Source: Oxalobacteraceae bacterium
GTDB lineage: Bacteria; Pseudomonadota; Gammaproteobacteria; Burkholderiales; Burkholderiaceae_D
Direction: 5' to 3'
NCBI GenBank assembly: GCA_027485535.1
Contig: JAIXQV010000221.1
Coordinates: 1 to 12,665, forward strand
Length of the DNA stretch: 12,665 nt
Part shown: positions 6,146 through 12,665 of the stretch, piece by piece
Numbering within the stretch: position 1 is the first letter of the stretch
Layout: every line of letters starts with the position of its first letter
Position numbers and translations under genes: made by a program
The notes under the pieces: model-generated
The model's database searches: none
Told to the model about the DNA's origin: nothing
What the model saw: the letters and a program-made list of their open reading frames with translations, nothing else

Positions 6146-7513
6146 TCAGGGCTTGCGCTGCTGATACGCCTCAAGTACGCGATCAACAAAACTACCCGCC
6201 TCACCAACGTAGCTGAGCGGATCGAACAACTGTACAAGCCGCTGCTTGGACAATACGCCGACAACCTCAGGTTCGGTTTGCAGTACCGTCAGCAAATCAC
6301 TGTTTTCCGCATACGCCTTGTGACATGCGGCCTCGACGATCTGGTGCGCTTGCGCTCGACCTAAACTCGTTGCCAGCGCTAATGCCACGGATTCCGCCAT
6401 CACCATACCGCGACTGGCATCGATGTTTTGGCGCATGCGCTCGGTATCCACGTGCAAGCCATCGATAACGCTGCGCAAATGTGCCAGCGCCGCCGCACTC
6501 AAAGACACGATCTCAGGCAAAGTTTCCCACTCGGACTGCCAACCACCAAGCGCGCGCTCATGTTCATTCGGCATGGCCGACAGCAAAGTTGCCACGAGTG
6601 CCGGCACCCGCGTCGCGGCCGATAAGACGGCAGCGCTGCCCACAGGATTGCGCTTGTGCGGCATGCTGGACGATCCGCCACGACCTGGCGCACTAAGCTC
6701 AGACAGTTCAGCGACCTCGGTCTGACTCATTAAGGAGATGTCACGCGCGATCTTGCCCAGCGTGCCGGTCAACATACCCAGTGTGGTGGCGCACTCAGCG
6801 AAACGGTCGCGGTGCGCGTGCCATGGCAAATGAGGTGTCGCTAAATCAAGCTCATGCGCCATCACTTGTACGACGGACGAAGCATGCTCACCAAGACTAG
6901 CGAGCGTGCCGCTCGCACCACCGAATTGCAGCACACACACCTGCTCGCGACAGGCCGTCAATCGCTGCTGATGCCGCAGCAGGGCATCCATCCAGCCCGC
7001 CAGCTTCATGCCGAACGTGATGGGCAAGGCATGTTGTAACCAGGTACGCCCGATCATGGGCGTGTCACGATAATGCTGCGCATGAACAGCGAGCGCGTCT
7101 ATCAGTGCCGCCAGCTCATGCGTGATGATATTGATGGCCTCGCGCAGTTGCAGCACCCTACCGGTATCGATCACATCCTGACTGGTAGCGCCCCAGTGGA
7201 CGTAGCGCGCAGCATCAACATCAATCGCGGCCACTGCCGCCGTCAGCTGCTTGACCATCGGGATCGCTATATTGCCGGCATCCCGCGCTGCAATCACCAA
7301 CGAAGGTATGTCGATTTGATCTGCCTGACAGCAGCGCACCCAAGGATCTACCGCCGCTACAGGTATCACGCCTTTAGCTGCCAAGGCACGCGCCAGCGCT
7401 GCTTCAACATCCAGCATGCCTTGCAGTGTCGAGCGCGCAGAAAAAATTCGCTGCATCGCCTCGGTGGAGGAAATCGCCGAGGTCAGCGCAGTGCCAGGTA
7501 GAGAATATGTCAC
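6146..7513 (-). CDS. pcaB: 3-carboxy-cis,cis-muconate cycloisomerase
   Basis: A 455-residue member of the fumarase/aspartase superfamily, matching the usual PcaB length. The superfamily signature GSSSMPHKRNP is at residues 280-290, and HWGATSQD (106-113) and GRTWLQHALP (155-164) are the other conserved regions. It converts 3-carboxy-cis,cis-muconate, the product of PcaHG, to 4-carboxymuconolactone. The start is a GTG at 7513, only three bases after the pcaG stop; the weak GAG eight or nine bases upstream is the only ribosome binding site in reach, so translation probably depends on ribosomes finishing pcaG. The TGA stop at 6146-6148 overlaps an ATG in frame with pcaD. Bacterial PcaB belongs to this superfamily, unlike the fungal enzyme. 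Confidence 0.95.
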   Translation of the reverse strand: MTYSLPGTALTSAISSTEAMQRIFSARSTLQGMLDVEAALARALAAKGVIPVAAVDPWVRCCQADQIDIPSLVIAARDAGNIAIPMVKQLTAAVAAIDVDAARYVHWGATSQDVIDTGRVLQLREAINIITHELAALIDALAVHAQHYRDTPMIGRTWLQHALPITFGMKLAGWMDALLRHQQRLTACREQVCVLQFGGASGTLASLGEHASSVVQVMAHELDLATPHLPWHAHRDRFAECATTLGMLTGTLGKIARDISLMSQTEVAELSELSAPGRGGSSSMPHKRNPVGSAAVLSAATRVPALVATLLSAMPNEHERALGGWQSEWETLPEIVSLSAAALAHLRSVIDGLHVDTERMRQNIDASRGMVMAESVALALATSLGRAQAHQIVEAACHKAYAENSDLLTVLQTEPEVVGVLSKQRLVQLFDPLSYVGEAGSFVDRVLEAYQQRKP

Positions 7514-7516
7514 AAG

Positions 7517-8077
7517 TTAAATCTCGAAAAAAACGGTCTCGTTGCTTCCACCCATTGCGATTTGCCACAGGAAGCATCGTTCACGATTAGGATCCGGCTT
7601 GGCGATCAGGGTGTCGCGCCGCGCCGCTGGCACCTGCTGTAATACATAGTCTTTATCGTGCGCGTCACCAGAAAAATAAACACGCGTGACTAGTTGCTTC
7701 AATAGTCCACGCGCGAACACATTCACCACAATATGCGGTGCCTGCAGTCCACCATCAACACCGATGACGCGACCTGGCTTGATGGTCGAAAAATGAAAGC
7801 GCCCATCCGCATCTGTGGCGCAGCGTCCGAATCCCTGAAAACCCTTCGTCTGTTGTCGACCGTCTTCCGCATGCGCATACACCCCCTGCGCATCTGCTTG
7901 CCAGATTTCGATCAGGCCATCTGGCACCGCAATGCCTTCTGCATCGGTTAATTGTCCCTCGATCAGCACGTGCTCACCGGGGGTATCCGCGCTGACCAGC
8001 TGAGTGCTGCTCAGCCAGTCGAACCCGATATGCAGGTAAGGGCCAACCGTTTGGGAGGGTGTGAGTCCATATCCCAT
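7517..8077 (-). CDS. pcaG: Protocatechuate 3,4-dioxygenase alpha subunit
   Basis: A 186-residue protein from the ATG at 8077, which lies one base after the pcaH stop and has GGAG seven bases upstream (inside the end of pcaH). Frames extended to 8101 or 8143 would overlap pcaH and lack a ribosome binding site. The N-terminus MGYGLTPSQTVGPYLHIGFDW is diagnostic for PcaG. The middle (GLIEIWQADAQGVYAH, GFGRCATDADGRFHFSTIKPG) and end (FLWQIAMGGSNETVFFEI) follow the intradiol dioxygenase core. The alpha subunit lacks the complete set of iron ligands and pairs with PcaH to form the active site; here APHIVVNVF takes the place of the PcaH HIHF motif. It catalyses ring opening of protocatechuate together with PcaH. 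Confidence 0.95.
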   Translation of the reverse strand: MGYGLTPSQTVGPYLHIGFDWLSSTQLVSADTPGEHVLIEGQLTDAEGIAVPDGLIEIWQADAQGVYAHAEDGRQQTKGFQGFGRCATDADGRFHFSTIKPGRVIGVDGGLQAPHIVVNVFARGLLKQLVTRVYFSGDAHDKDYVLQQVPAARRDTLIAKPDPNRERCFLWQIAMGGSNETVFFEI

Positions 8078-8078
8078 C

Positions 8079-8780
8079 TCAACGCTCCATTGGGGTTGCA
8101 TCACGACCGCGCAGCACGATATCGAAGCGCAATCCGAGCGCATGCTCGGGCTCAGTTAGGTTCAGATCGAATGTCGACACCATCCGATCACGCGCACCTT
8201 CGGGCACGCTGTTATAGATCGGATCCAGCGCCAGTAAAGGGTCCCCCGGAAAGTACATCTGCGTTACCAGTCGAGTGGCGAAGGCATTTCCAAATAATGA
8301 AAAATGAATATGCGCCGGGCGCCATGCATTGGGATGATTGCGCCAAGGGTAAGCGCCCGGGCGAATGGACACGAAGCGATAAAAACCATCAGCATCCGTC
8401 ATAGCACGACCGGTACCCGTGAAATTCGGATCGAGCGGCGCATCATGCTGATCACGCTGATGAAGGTAGCGCCCGGCGGCATTGGCCTGCCACACCTCGA
8501 TCAAAGTTTCCGGGACAGGACGACCGTCTTCATCCATCACGCGACCGCACACCAAGATGCGCTCACCGATCGGCTCGCCAGCATGCTGCCGAGTTAAATC
8601 TGCATCTGCGGGGCTCACCCGATCACGCCCAAACACCGGGCCGGTGATTTCTGACAGCGACTGCGGTAGCAGTACCAAAGGCTGGCGCGGTGCGCGCGTG
8701 ACGGTCGATGCGTAGTCGGGGTAAAGGTACTCAGAGTGGCTACCAGGCGCTGGCCGCCGGTAAGGCGTTGGGGCGGACAT
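8079..8780 (-). CDS. pcaH: Protocatechuate 3,4-dioxygenase beta subunit
   Basis: A 233-residue protein, the normal PcaH length, starting at an ATG with AGGA seven bases upstream. All four ligands of the non-haem Fe(III) are visible: Y105 in GRYLHQRD, Y144 in GAYPWRNHP, and H157 and H159 in RPAHIHFSLFG. These correspond to the two Tyr and two His of the Pseudomonas enzyme. The N-terminal PcaH extension (YLYPDYASTVTRAPRQPLVLLP) and the intradiol core IEVWQANAAGRY are also present. It opens protocatechuate between the two hydroxyls to give 3-carboxy-cis,cis-muconate. It is the first gene of the operon, and its promoter should lie in the 366 bases upstream that it shares with the divergent IclR regulator gene. 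Confidence 0.97.
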   Translation of the reverse strand: MSAPTPYRRPAPGSHSEYLYPDYASTVTRAPRQPLVLLPQSLSEITGPVFGRDRVSPADADLTRQHAGEPIGERILVCGRVMDEDGRPVPETLIEVWQANAAGRYLHQRDQHDAPLDPNFTGTGRAMTDADGFYRFVSIRPGAYPWRNHPNAWRPAHIHFSLFGNAFATRLVTQMYFPGDPLLALDPIYNSVPEGARDRMVSTFDLNLTEPEHALGLRFDIVLRGRDATPMER

Positions 8781-9146
8781 GTTGCAATCCTCGTCTCGAG
8801 ACAGTTTGTTATCGGTATGTCGTGAATTGTCGCTGATGACGAGCGAATTGGGAAATGTTGAAACCTCCCCGGTGTTTTGCCGGACTTGTCTGTAGTCACA
8901 AGATCGAACTCAGCATGGAATGGTCTCGCGCGGTTTAAAGACCCCCAATGTGTCAGAACGACGCCACACAAATAGCCGAATTCCTTCGGATGGGAATCCG
9001 GACCATACGCGCCGGACACAAAGAATTGTCAGAAAGCTATCGAACTGCATTACGGTTGAGCAATGCCATTGAAGAAGTCTGGCTGTCAGTGCAGACCACC
9101 GAGCATGCAAACCGAATAACCGCCAACTTTAGCTAGCCACCTACCC
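8781..9146. promoter_or_regulatory. Divergent control region between pcaH and the IclR regulator gene
   Basis: This 366-base region must contain the leftward pca promoter and the rightward regulator promoter. Repeated short words are visible: GAATTGTC at 8824-8831 and 9023-9030; GAATTG again at 8845-8850, 21 bases (two helical turns) after the first; ATCGAACT at 8903-8910 and 9039-9046; and TGTCAGAA at 8951-8958 and 9027-9034. A TTGTCA at 9026-9031 could be a -35 box for the regulator gene, but no good -10 follows. An imperfect hairpin spans about 8979-8999. No convincing coding frame was found; a 62-codon plus-strand frame at 8948-9136 lacks a ribosome binding site. Confidence 0.5.
8793..8802. 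promoter_or_regulatory. 10-bp perfect palindrome before the pcaH ribosome binding site
   Basis: GTCTCGAGAC is a perfect palindrome sitting one base away from the pcaH AGGA and about 13 bases from its ATG. It could be an operator in the leader, or chance; a 10-bp palindrome is short. Confidence 0.3.
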
Positions 9147-10172
9147 ATGCAGAATACTGTCAGCAACACCACTGAAGATGCCCCTAAAACGCCACAAAGT
9201 AAGCCACCTGCATCTGTAACCACATCCGCAGCAGATAAAGACCTTGAAATTGACGCAGAGACCGACCTTGAAACAGATCCAGATACAGAAGTGGATATGG
9301 ATGTGGATGCAGATCCAGAAGTCGAAGTAGAAGTAGATGCAGATGCAGAACTAGACCCGGAAGCAGCACCCACAGCGCCAGCAAAGCCGCTCTCCATCGC
9401 GGAGCAAATCAACGCGTTGACCGACCCGAGCTTCATGACCTCGCTGGCGCGCGGGCTGGCAGTCATCAAGGCCTTCAGCGATCACCGGCGCGCCATGACG
9501 ATCGCTCAGCTTAGCCAGAAAACCGGCATCCCTCGCGCCGCTGTACGGCGCTGCCTCTACACACTCAAGCAACTCGGCTATGCCGACTCTGAAGCGAATA
9601 ACTTCTTTCTAAAGCCGGCTATTCTGGCTTTGGGTTATGCGTTTTTATCGTCCACGCCACTCACAGTGGCTGCACAGCCTTATTTGAACGACTTGAGCCG
9701 TCGCCTGAAAGAGTCATGTGTGCTCGCGGTACTGGAACAAAACGAGGTGATGTATGTGGCGCGCTCACACACTTCGCGCGTGCTCTCGTTGGCACTCAAT
9801 ACCGGCAGCCGATTACCTGCCTACTGCACTGCGATAGGGCGCGTACTTCTGGCTGGTCTATCGGCAACTCAACTCGATCGATATTTTGCTTCGGTCGTGC
9901 TGACACCGCATACCGAGCGAACCGTCGTCTCAGAGCAAAAACTACGCGATATCTTGTTTGAAGTCCGGCAGCGTGGCTTCGCTGTCGTCGAGGAAGAATT
10001 GGAGATAGGCCTGCGCTCTATTGCCGTACCGGTGCGTGGCGCCTCGGGTGCCACAGTCGCAGCACTCAGTATCGGGGCGCAGGTGGGACGCATCTCACGC
10101 GATCAGATCGAGGACTTGTTCCTGCCATCGCTACTCAACGCTTCCAACGAAATCTGCCTGCTACTACCCTAA
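9147..10172 (+). CDS. IclR-family regulator of the PcaR/PcaU/PobR type with an acidic N-terminal arm
   Basis: A 341-residue protein. The core begins near residue 92 (DPSFMTSLARGLAVIKAF), the hallmark start of the Pca/Pob branch of IclR regulators. The winged helix-turn-helix runs to about residue 155 (TIAQLSQKTGIPRAAVRRCLYTLKQLGY). The effector domain follows to the end, with NTGSRLPAYCTAIGRVLLA (218-236) and EELEIGLRSIAVPV lining the usual ligand pocket. Members of this branch respond to protocatechuate, 4-hydroxybenzoate or beta-ketoadipate. Position between the divergent pca operon and pobA indicates control of one or both. The first 91 residues are extra relative to the family (about 250-280 residues). 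Residues 30-72 have Asp or Glu at every even position. The ATG at 9147 has no clear ribosome binding site; a TTG at 9417 (codon 91) with GGAG 12 bases upstream is an alternative, core-only start. Confidence 0.9.
   Translation: MQNTVSNTTEDAPKTPQSKPPASVTTSAADKDLEIDAETDLETDPDTEVDMDVDADPEVEVEVDADAELDPEAAPTAPAKPLSIAEQINALTDPSFMTSLARGLAVIKAFSDHRRAMTIAQLSQKTGIPRAAVRRCLYTLKQLGYADSEANNFFLKPAILALGYAFLSSTPLTVAAQPYLNDLSRRLKESCVLAVLEQNEVMYVARSHTSRVLSLALNTGSRLPAYCTAIGRVLLAGLSATQLDRYFASVVLTPHTERTVVSEQKLRDILFEVRQRGFAVVEEELEIGLRSIAVPVRGASGATVAALSIGAQVGRISRDQIEDLFLPSLLNASNEICLLLP
9234..9362 (+). repeat. Degenerate hexanucleotide repeat (GAN NNN) encoding an alternating acidic arm
   Basis: Codons 30-72 of the regulator alternate GAN (Asp or Glu) with another, mostly GTN, GCA, CCA, ACA or CTT-type codon, 22 acidic codons without a break. 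Near-exact sub-repeats such as GATGCAGATGCAGAA and GAAGTAGAAGTAGAT suggest growth by replication slippage. Confidence 0.8.
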
Positions 10173-10188
10173 TCATCTATCCCGCCAA

Positions 10189-10237
10189 GCCAAAGGTAGT
10201 GCAAGCCCCTTGCGAGTGGTCTTGCACTATCTTTGGC
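10189..10237 (+). other. Long stem-loop downstream of the regulator gene
   Basis: GCCAAAGGTAGTGCAAG (10189-10205) and CTTGCACTATCTTTGGC (10221-10237) form a 17-bp stem with one G-U pair and a 15-base loop, starting 16 bases after the regulator stop. No T-run follows, so it may act as a 3'-end stabiliser, a terminator of unusual form, or a repeat element. A competing small hairpin is possible: GCAAG (10201-10205) with CTTGC (10209-10213). Confidence 0.65.
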
Positions 10238-10271
10238 GCTGCCATGTATCTATCGAGCGAAGCAGCCAAAT

Positions 10272-10331
10272 GCTGGGGGATTGCCATTCTGAACAAGCGC
10301 CCCGGAGAGAAAACCCCAGCCAACTTATAAT
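10272..10331 (+). promoter_or_regulatory. pobA: Putative pobA promoter with flanking inverted repeat
   Basis: TATAAT at 10326-10331 is a perfect -10 box, but the -35 position (10303-10308, CGGAGA) is unlike the consensus, as expected for an activator-dependent promoter. GCTGGGG (10272-10278) and CCCCAGC (10314-10320) form a 7-bp inverted repeat bracketing the -35 area and may be an operator. The transcript would start near 10338, giving a leader of about 107 bases before pobA. The rest of 10173-10444 holds the stem-loop at 10189-10237 and no gene. Confidence 0.5.
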
Positions 10332-10444
10332 CCTTGTCTTAGCGCATGTGTAGGCCGCTGATCACGCCGCACAACAAACGCGGATGACGCCACTGTCGTC
10401 TGCAATAACGATAACAAGGCCTCACGGCCCGCCGAGACAAGACA

Positions 10445-11629
10445 ATGAAAACTCAGGTTGCCATCATTGGCGCTGGCCCCTCTGGCCTGCTGCTTGGCCG
10501 CTTACTCGACCTTCAGGGTATTGCCAACATCATTATCGAGGCCAAGTCGGCCGAGTATGTGCTCTCCAGAATTCGCGCCGGCGTGCTGGAGCAAGGAACC
10601 ACGGATTTGCTCCGTACCGCTCAGGTGAGCGAGCGTATGGATCGCGAAGGTATGGTGCATGATGGCTTTGCGCTGTCATTCGCCAGCGAATTGCGGCGTG
10701 TCGATGTTAAAAAATACTCAGGCGGTAAAACTGTTTTGGTCTACGGCCAGACCGAGGTCACCAAAGACCTGATGGCGGCGCGTACCGCCTCAGGCGCCAC
10801 TCAGTTCTACAACGCAGAGCAAGTGACATTGCATGACACTGACAGCGACCATCCGTCTGTTAGCTTCATGCACCAAGGATCGCGTCACCACATCCACTGC
10901 GACTACATTGCCGGCTGCGATGGCTTCCATGGTGTATCGCGCCAGTCCGTGCCGAGTGAGCGCATACAGTTGTTTGAACGCGTTTACCCGTTTGGTTGGC
11001 TCGGTATCTTGTCGCGCACGCCGCCGGTTGCCCATGAACTGATCTACGCTCACCATGAGCGAGGCTTCGCACTGTGCAGCATGCGCTCGGATAACTTGTC
11101 ACGCTACTACGTGCAGTGTTCGCTGGACGATCGTGTCGAGGACTGGTCAGACCAGCGCTTCTGGGATGAGCTGGTGTGTCGGCTACCCGAGGAAAGTACC
11201 CGCCACCTTGTCACTGGCCCGTCGATCGAAAAGAGCATTGCACCTTTGCGCAGCTTCGTCGCCGAGCCGATGCAGTTCGGGCGACTTTTTCTGGTGGGAG
11301 ATGCCGCGCATATCGTTCCGCCCACGGGTGCCAAAGGACTGAACCTCGCCGCCAGCGATGTCTATACCCTCTACCACTTGCTGCGCTTGCGCTACACGGC
11401 CGGGCGAGAAGACCTTATGCAGAACTACTCATCGATCTGCCTGCGCCGTGTCTGGAAGGCAGAGCGCTTCTCGTGGTGGATGACCTCGCTGCTGCACAAG
11501 TTCTCGGATGATCCATTCGGCCGCAAGATTCAGGAAGCTGAACTTGCCTATTACACAAGCTCAGAAGCGGGTCTAGCCACCATCGCCGAGAACTATGTCG
11601 GCTTGCCGTATGAGGCGATCGAGGCGTAA
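10445..11629 (+). CDS. pobA: 4-hydroxybenzoate 3-monooxygenase
   Basis: A 394-residue FAD monooxygenase, exactly the length of the Pseudomonas fluorescens enzyme. The FAD dinucleotide fold GAGPSG is at 9-14, the DG motif at CDGFHG (158-163), and the second FAD motif at GRLFLVGDAAHIVPPTGAKG (279-298). Substrate-site residues known from the P. fluorescens structure align at the same numbers: R44, Y201, S212, R214, Y222 and P293; the second active-site Tyr is at 384 instead of 385. It uses NADPH and O2 to hydroxylate 4-hydroxybenzoate to protocatechuate, the substrate of PcaHG. The ribosome binding site is weak (GAGACAAGACA before the ATG). It follows the regulator gene in the same direction with a 272-base gap and has its own candidate promoter. 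Confidence 0.97.
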   Translation: MKTQVAIIGAGPSGLLLGRLLDLQGIANIIIEAKSAEYVLSRIRAGVLEQGTTDLLRTAQVSERMDREGMVHDGFALSFASELRRVDVKKYSGGKTVLVYGQTEVTKDLMAARTASGATQFYNAEQVTLHDTDSDHPSVSFMHQGSRHHIHCDYIAGCDGFHGVSRQSVPSERIQLFERVYPFGWLGILSRTPPVAHELIYAHHERGFALCSMRSDNLSRYYVQCSLDDRVEDWSDQRFWDELVCRLPEESTRHLVTGPSIEKSIAPLRSFVAEPMQFGRLFLVGDAAHIVPPTGAKGLNLAASDVYTLYHLLRLRYTAGREDLMQNYSSICLRRVWKAERFSWWMTSLLHKFSDDPFGRKIQEAELAYYTSSEAGLATIAENYVGLPYEAIEA

Positions 11630-11710
11630 ACCACAGCACGCCGATGGTTTGCCAGGTGGAATTACTGGTCGGGATGAGATAGAGTCGGGGCACGCCTATT
11701 GGTTGACACG

Positions 11711-12472
11711 ATGACAACGACCATCCCTTTCACACCCACCCCCCTGACCCTGACCGGCCTGCGGGAGAGTTGCTCTACGTGCAGCATGCATCAACTCTGC
11801 TTGCCGATGGGCTTGGGCGAATCTGATCTGGAAAAACTCGACCAGATCATCGGGCGGCGGCGTAAGGTGCGCAAAGACACGCTGCTCTACCGTATGGATG
11901 ATCCCTTCACTAATCTGTATGCGATTCGACTCGGTCATTTCAAAACCTATCAGATCACACCTTCGGGTGAGCAGCAGGTGACCGGGTTTCAGATGGGGGG
12001 TGAATTGCTCGGGATGGACGCCATCAGTACGGATCGTCATCACTGCGACGCCATGGCGCTGGAAGATAGCGAAGTATGCGAAATCCCCTTCCCTCGTTTG
12101 GAGGAATTGTTCAGCACAATTCCCACGCTGCTGCACCATTTCCACCGCATGATGAGCCGCGAAATTACGCGCGAGCAGAATGTGATGCTATTGCTCGGCA
12201 ATATGCGCGCGGAGCAGCGCTTCGCTGCTTTTCTGGTGAACCTTGCCTCGCGCTATGCGGCACGCGGCTATTCGTCCACCGAGTTCCAGTTGCGTATGTC
12301 GCGCGAGGAAATCGGCAATTATCTAGGGCTGACGATTGAGAGTATCAGCCGCATGCTTTCACGCCTGAAGAAACAAGGCCTGCTGCGCGTCGCGAATCGG
12401 GAAATTGAATTACTCCAGCCCGAACGACTGCGCGCGATCGCAGCAGGGACTGAGCCTAGCGACCCGTCCTAG
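11711..12472 (+). CDS. fnr: Fnr-type oxygen-responsive transcription regulator
   Basis: A 253-residue protein from the ATG at 11711; the open frame extends upstream only to a TTG at 11699. No clear ribosome binding site is seen. Three N-terminal cysteines C21, C24 and C30 (ESCSTCSMHQLCLP) and C123 (SEVCEIPF) match the four [4Fe-4S] ligands of E. coli FNR (C20, C23, C29, C122). The cyclic-nucleotide-like beta roll (about 38-135), dimer helix (about 140-175) and helix-turn-helix follow; the recognition helix carries E210-x-x-S213-R214 in TIESISRML, the FNR specificity pattern for TTGAT half-sites. An additional C112 (HHCDAMALE) is not a known ligand. It lies 81 bases after pobA but is probably an independent unit controlling anaerobic or microaerobic metabolism. 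Confidence 0.93.
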   Translation: MTTTIPFTPTPLTLTGLRESCSTCSMHQLCLPMGLGESDLEKLDQIIGRRRKVRKDTLLYRMDDPFTNLYAIRLGHFKTYQITPSGEQQVTGFQMGGELLGMDAISTDRHHCDAMALEDSEVCEIPFPRLEELFSTIPTLLHHFHRMMSREITREQNVMLLLGNMRAEQRFAAFLVNLASRYAARGYSSTEFQLRMSREEIGNYLGLTIESISRMLSRLKKQGLLRVANREIELLQPERLRAIAAGTEPSDPS

Positions 12473-12489
12473 GCATCCGTTCGAGGCTT

Positions 12490-12665
12490 TCAGAATGGCG
12501 GATGAGGGTTCTCTGTTCTAACTAGATACATGCTGATCATGCTTGCGATCGCGCAGATGGTCCAGAAAAAGAAAAACCCAAGGGTATATGCCGCAATCGG
12601 CGGCATACCGACATGACCACCGACCAGCATCAGGTCGGAGGGATCAAAGACCGAGAAGAACAAGC
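12490..12665 (-). CDS. Partial small membrane protein, C-terminal 57 residues
   Basis: The 3' end of a gene that enters from the right edge; its TGA is at 12490-12492, only 17 bases from the convergent fnr stop. The visible 57 residues start with FFSVFDPSDLM, a conserved-looking amphipathic loop, then a single strong membrane helix (about residues 24-48, AYTLGFFFFWTICAIASMISMYLV) and a short polar tail ending NPHPPF. It is probably an inner-membrane protein with at least one more helix outside the window. The family is not recognised with confidence. No terminator is seen between it and fnr. Confidence 0.65.
   Translation of the reverse strand, partial: LFFSVFDPSDLMLVGGHVGMPPIAAYTLGFFFFWTICAIASMISMYLVRTENPHPPF

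Noticed and set aside
8948..9136. Plus-strand 62-codon frame in the divergent region
   Set aside because: No ribosome binding site and no domain; the region is better explained as regulatory DNA.
9086..9469. Minus-strand open frame with a Ser-x alternating stretch
   Set aside because: It is the reverse reading of the GAN-NNN repeat of the regulator; the serine pattern is an artefact and there is no ribosome binding site.
1..12665. Insertion sequences, CRISPR arrays, tRNA or rRNA genes, phage genes
   Set aside because: None was seen: no transposase-like frame, no regularly spaced repeats, and no cloverleaf with tRNA features.

Overview
The window looks like chromosomal DNA of a betaproteobacterium, most likely Burkholderiales. 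The basis is an Fnr-type [4Fe-4S] regulator, a PobA of canonical length, a pcaHGBDC cluster with an IclR-type regulator, a moderately GC-rich composition and AGGAG-like ribosome binding sites. The taxon is inferred from gene content only; no rRNA or other marker gene is present.

Layout. Positions 1-3000 hold minus-strand genes not linked to catabolism: a partial gene cut by the left edge, a YkgJ-type CxxCxxCC protein, a small exported protein, and a large exported Ala/Lys/His-rich protein ending in a SnoaL/CaMKII-association-like domain. A plus-strand gene at 3276-3887 encodes a Tat-exported beta-carbonic-anhydrase-like protein. Behind it lie a possible three-way-junction RNA fold and a symmetric hairpin, which separate it from the convergent catabolic operon.

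The core is a protocatechuate (beta-ketoadipate, ortho-cleavage) operon on the minus strand, from 8780 to 3994: pcaH, pcaG, pcaB, pcaD, pcaC and a ketopantoate-reductase-family gene. Most junctions are very tight (1, 3, 41, 10 and 52 bases), so co-transcription is likely. A 366-base divergent region separates it from a plus-strand IclR regulator of PcaR/PcaU/PobR type, followed by pobA. PobA makes protocatechuate from 4-hydroxybenzoate, PcaHG opens the ring, and PcaB, PcaC and PcaD carry the product to beta-ketoadipate. The last steps (PcaIJ, PcaF) and a transporter are not in the window. The right end holds an fnr gene and, convergent with it, the 3' end of a small membrane protein gene.

The pathway genes are ordinary. 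The most unusual signal is the N-terminal arm of the IclR regulator: every second residue from 30 to 72 is Asp or Glu, 22 in a row, in a region that IclR proteins normally lack. Other points of interest are the His-rich repeat protein, the two structured intergenic elements (3894-3948 and 10189-10237), and an apparent frame change in the gene at the left edge. No IS element, CRISPR array, tRNA or rRNA was seen.
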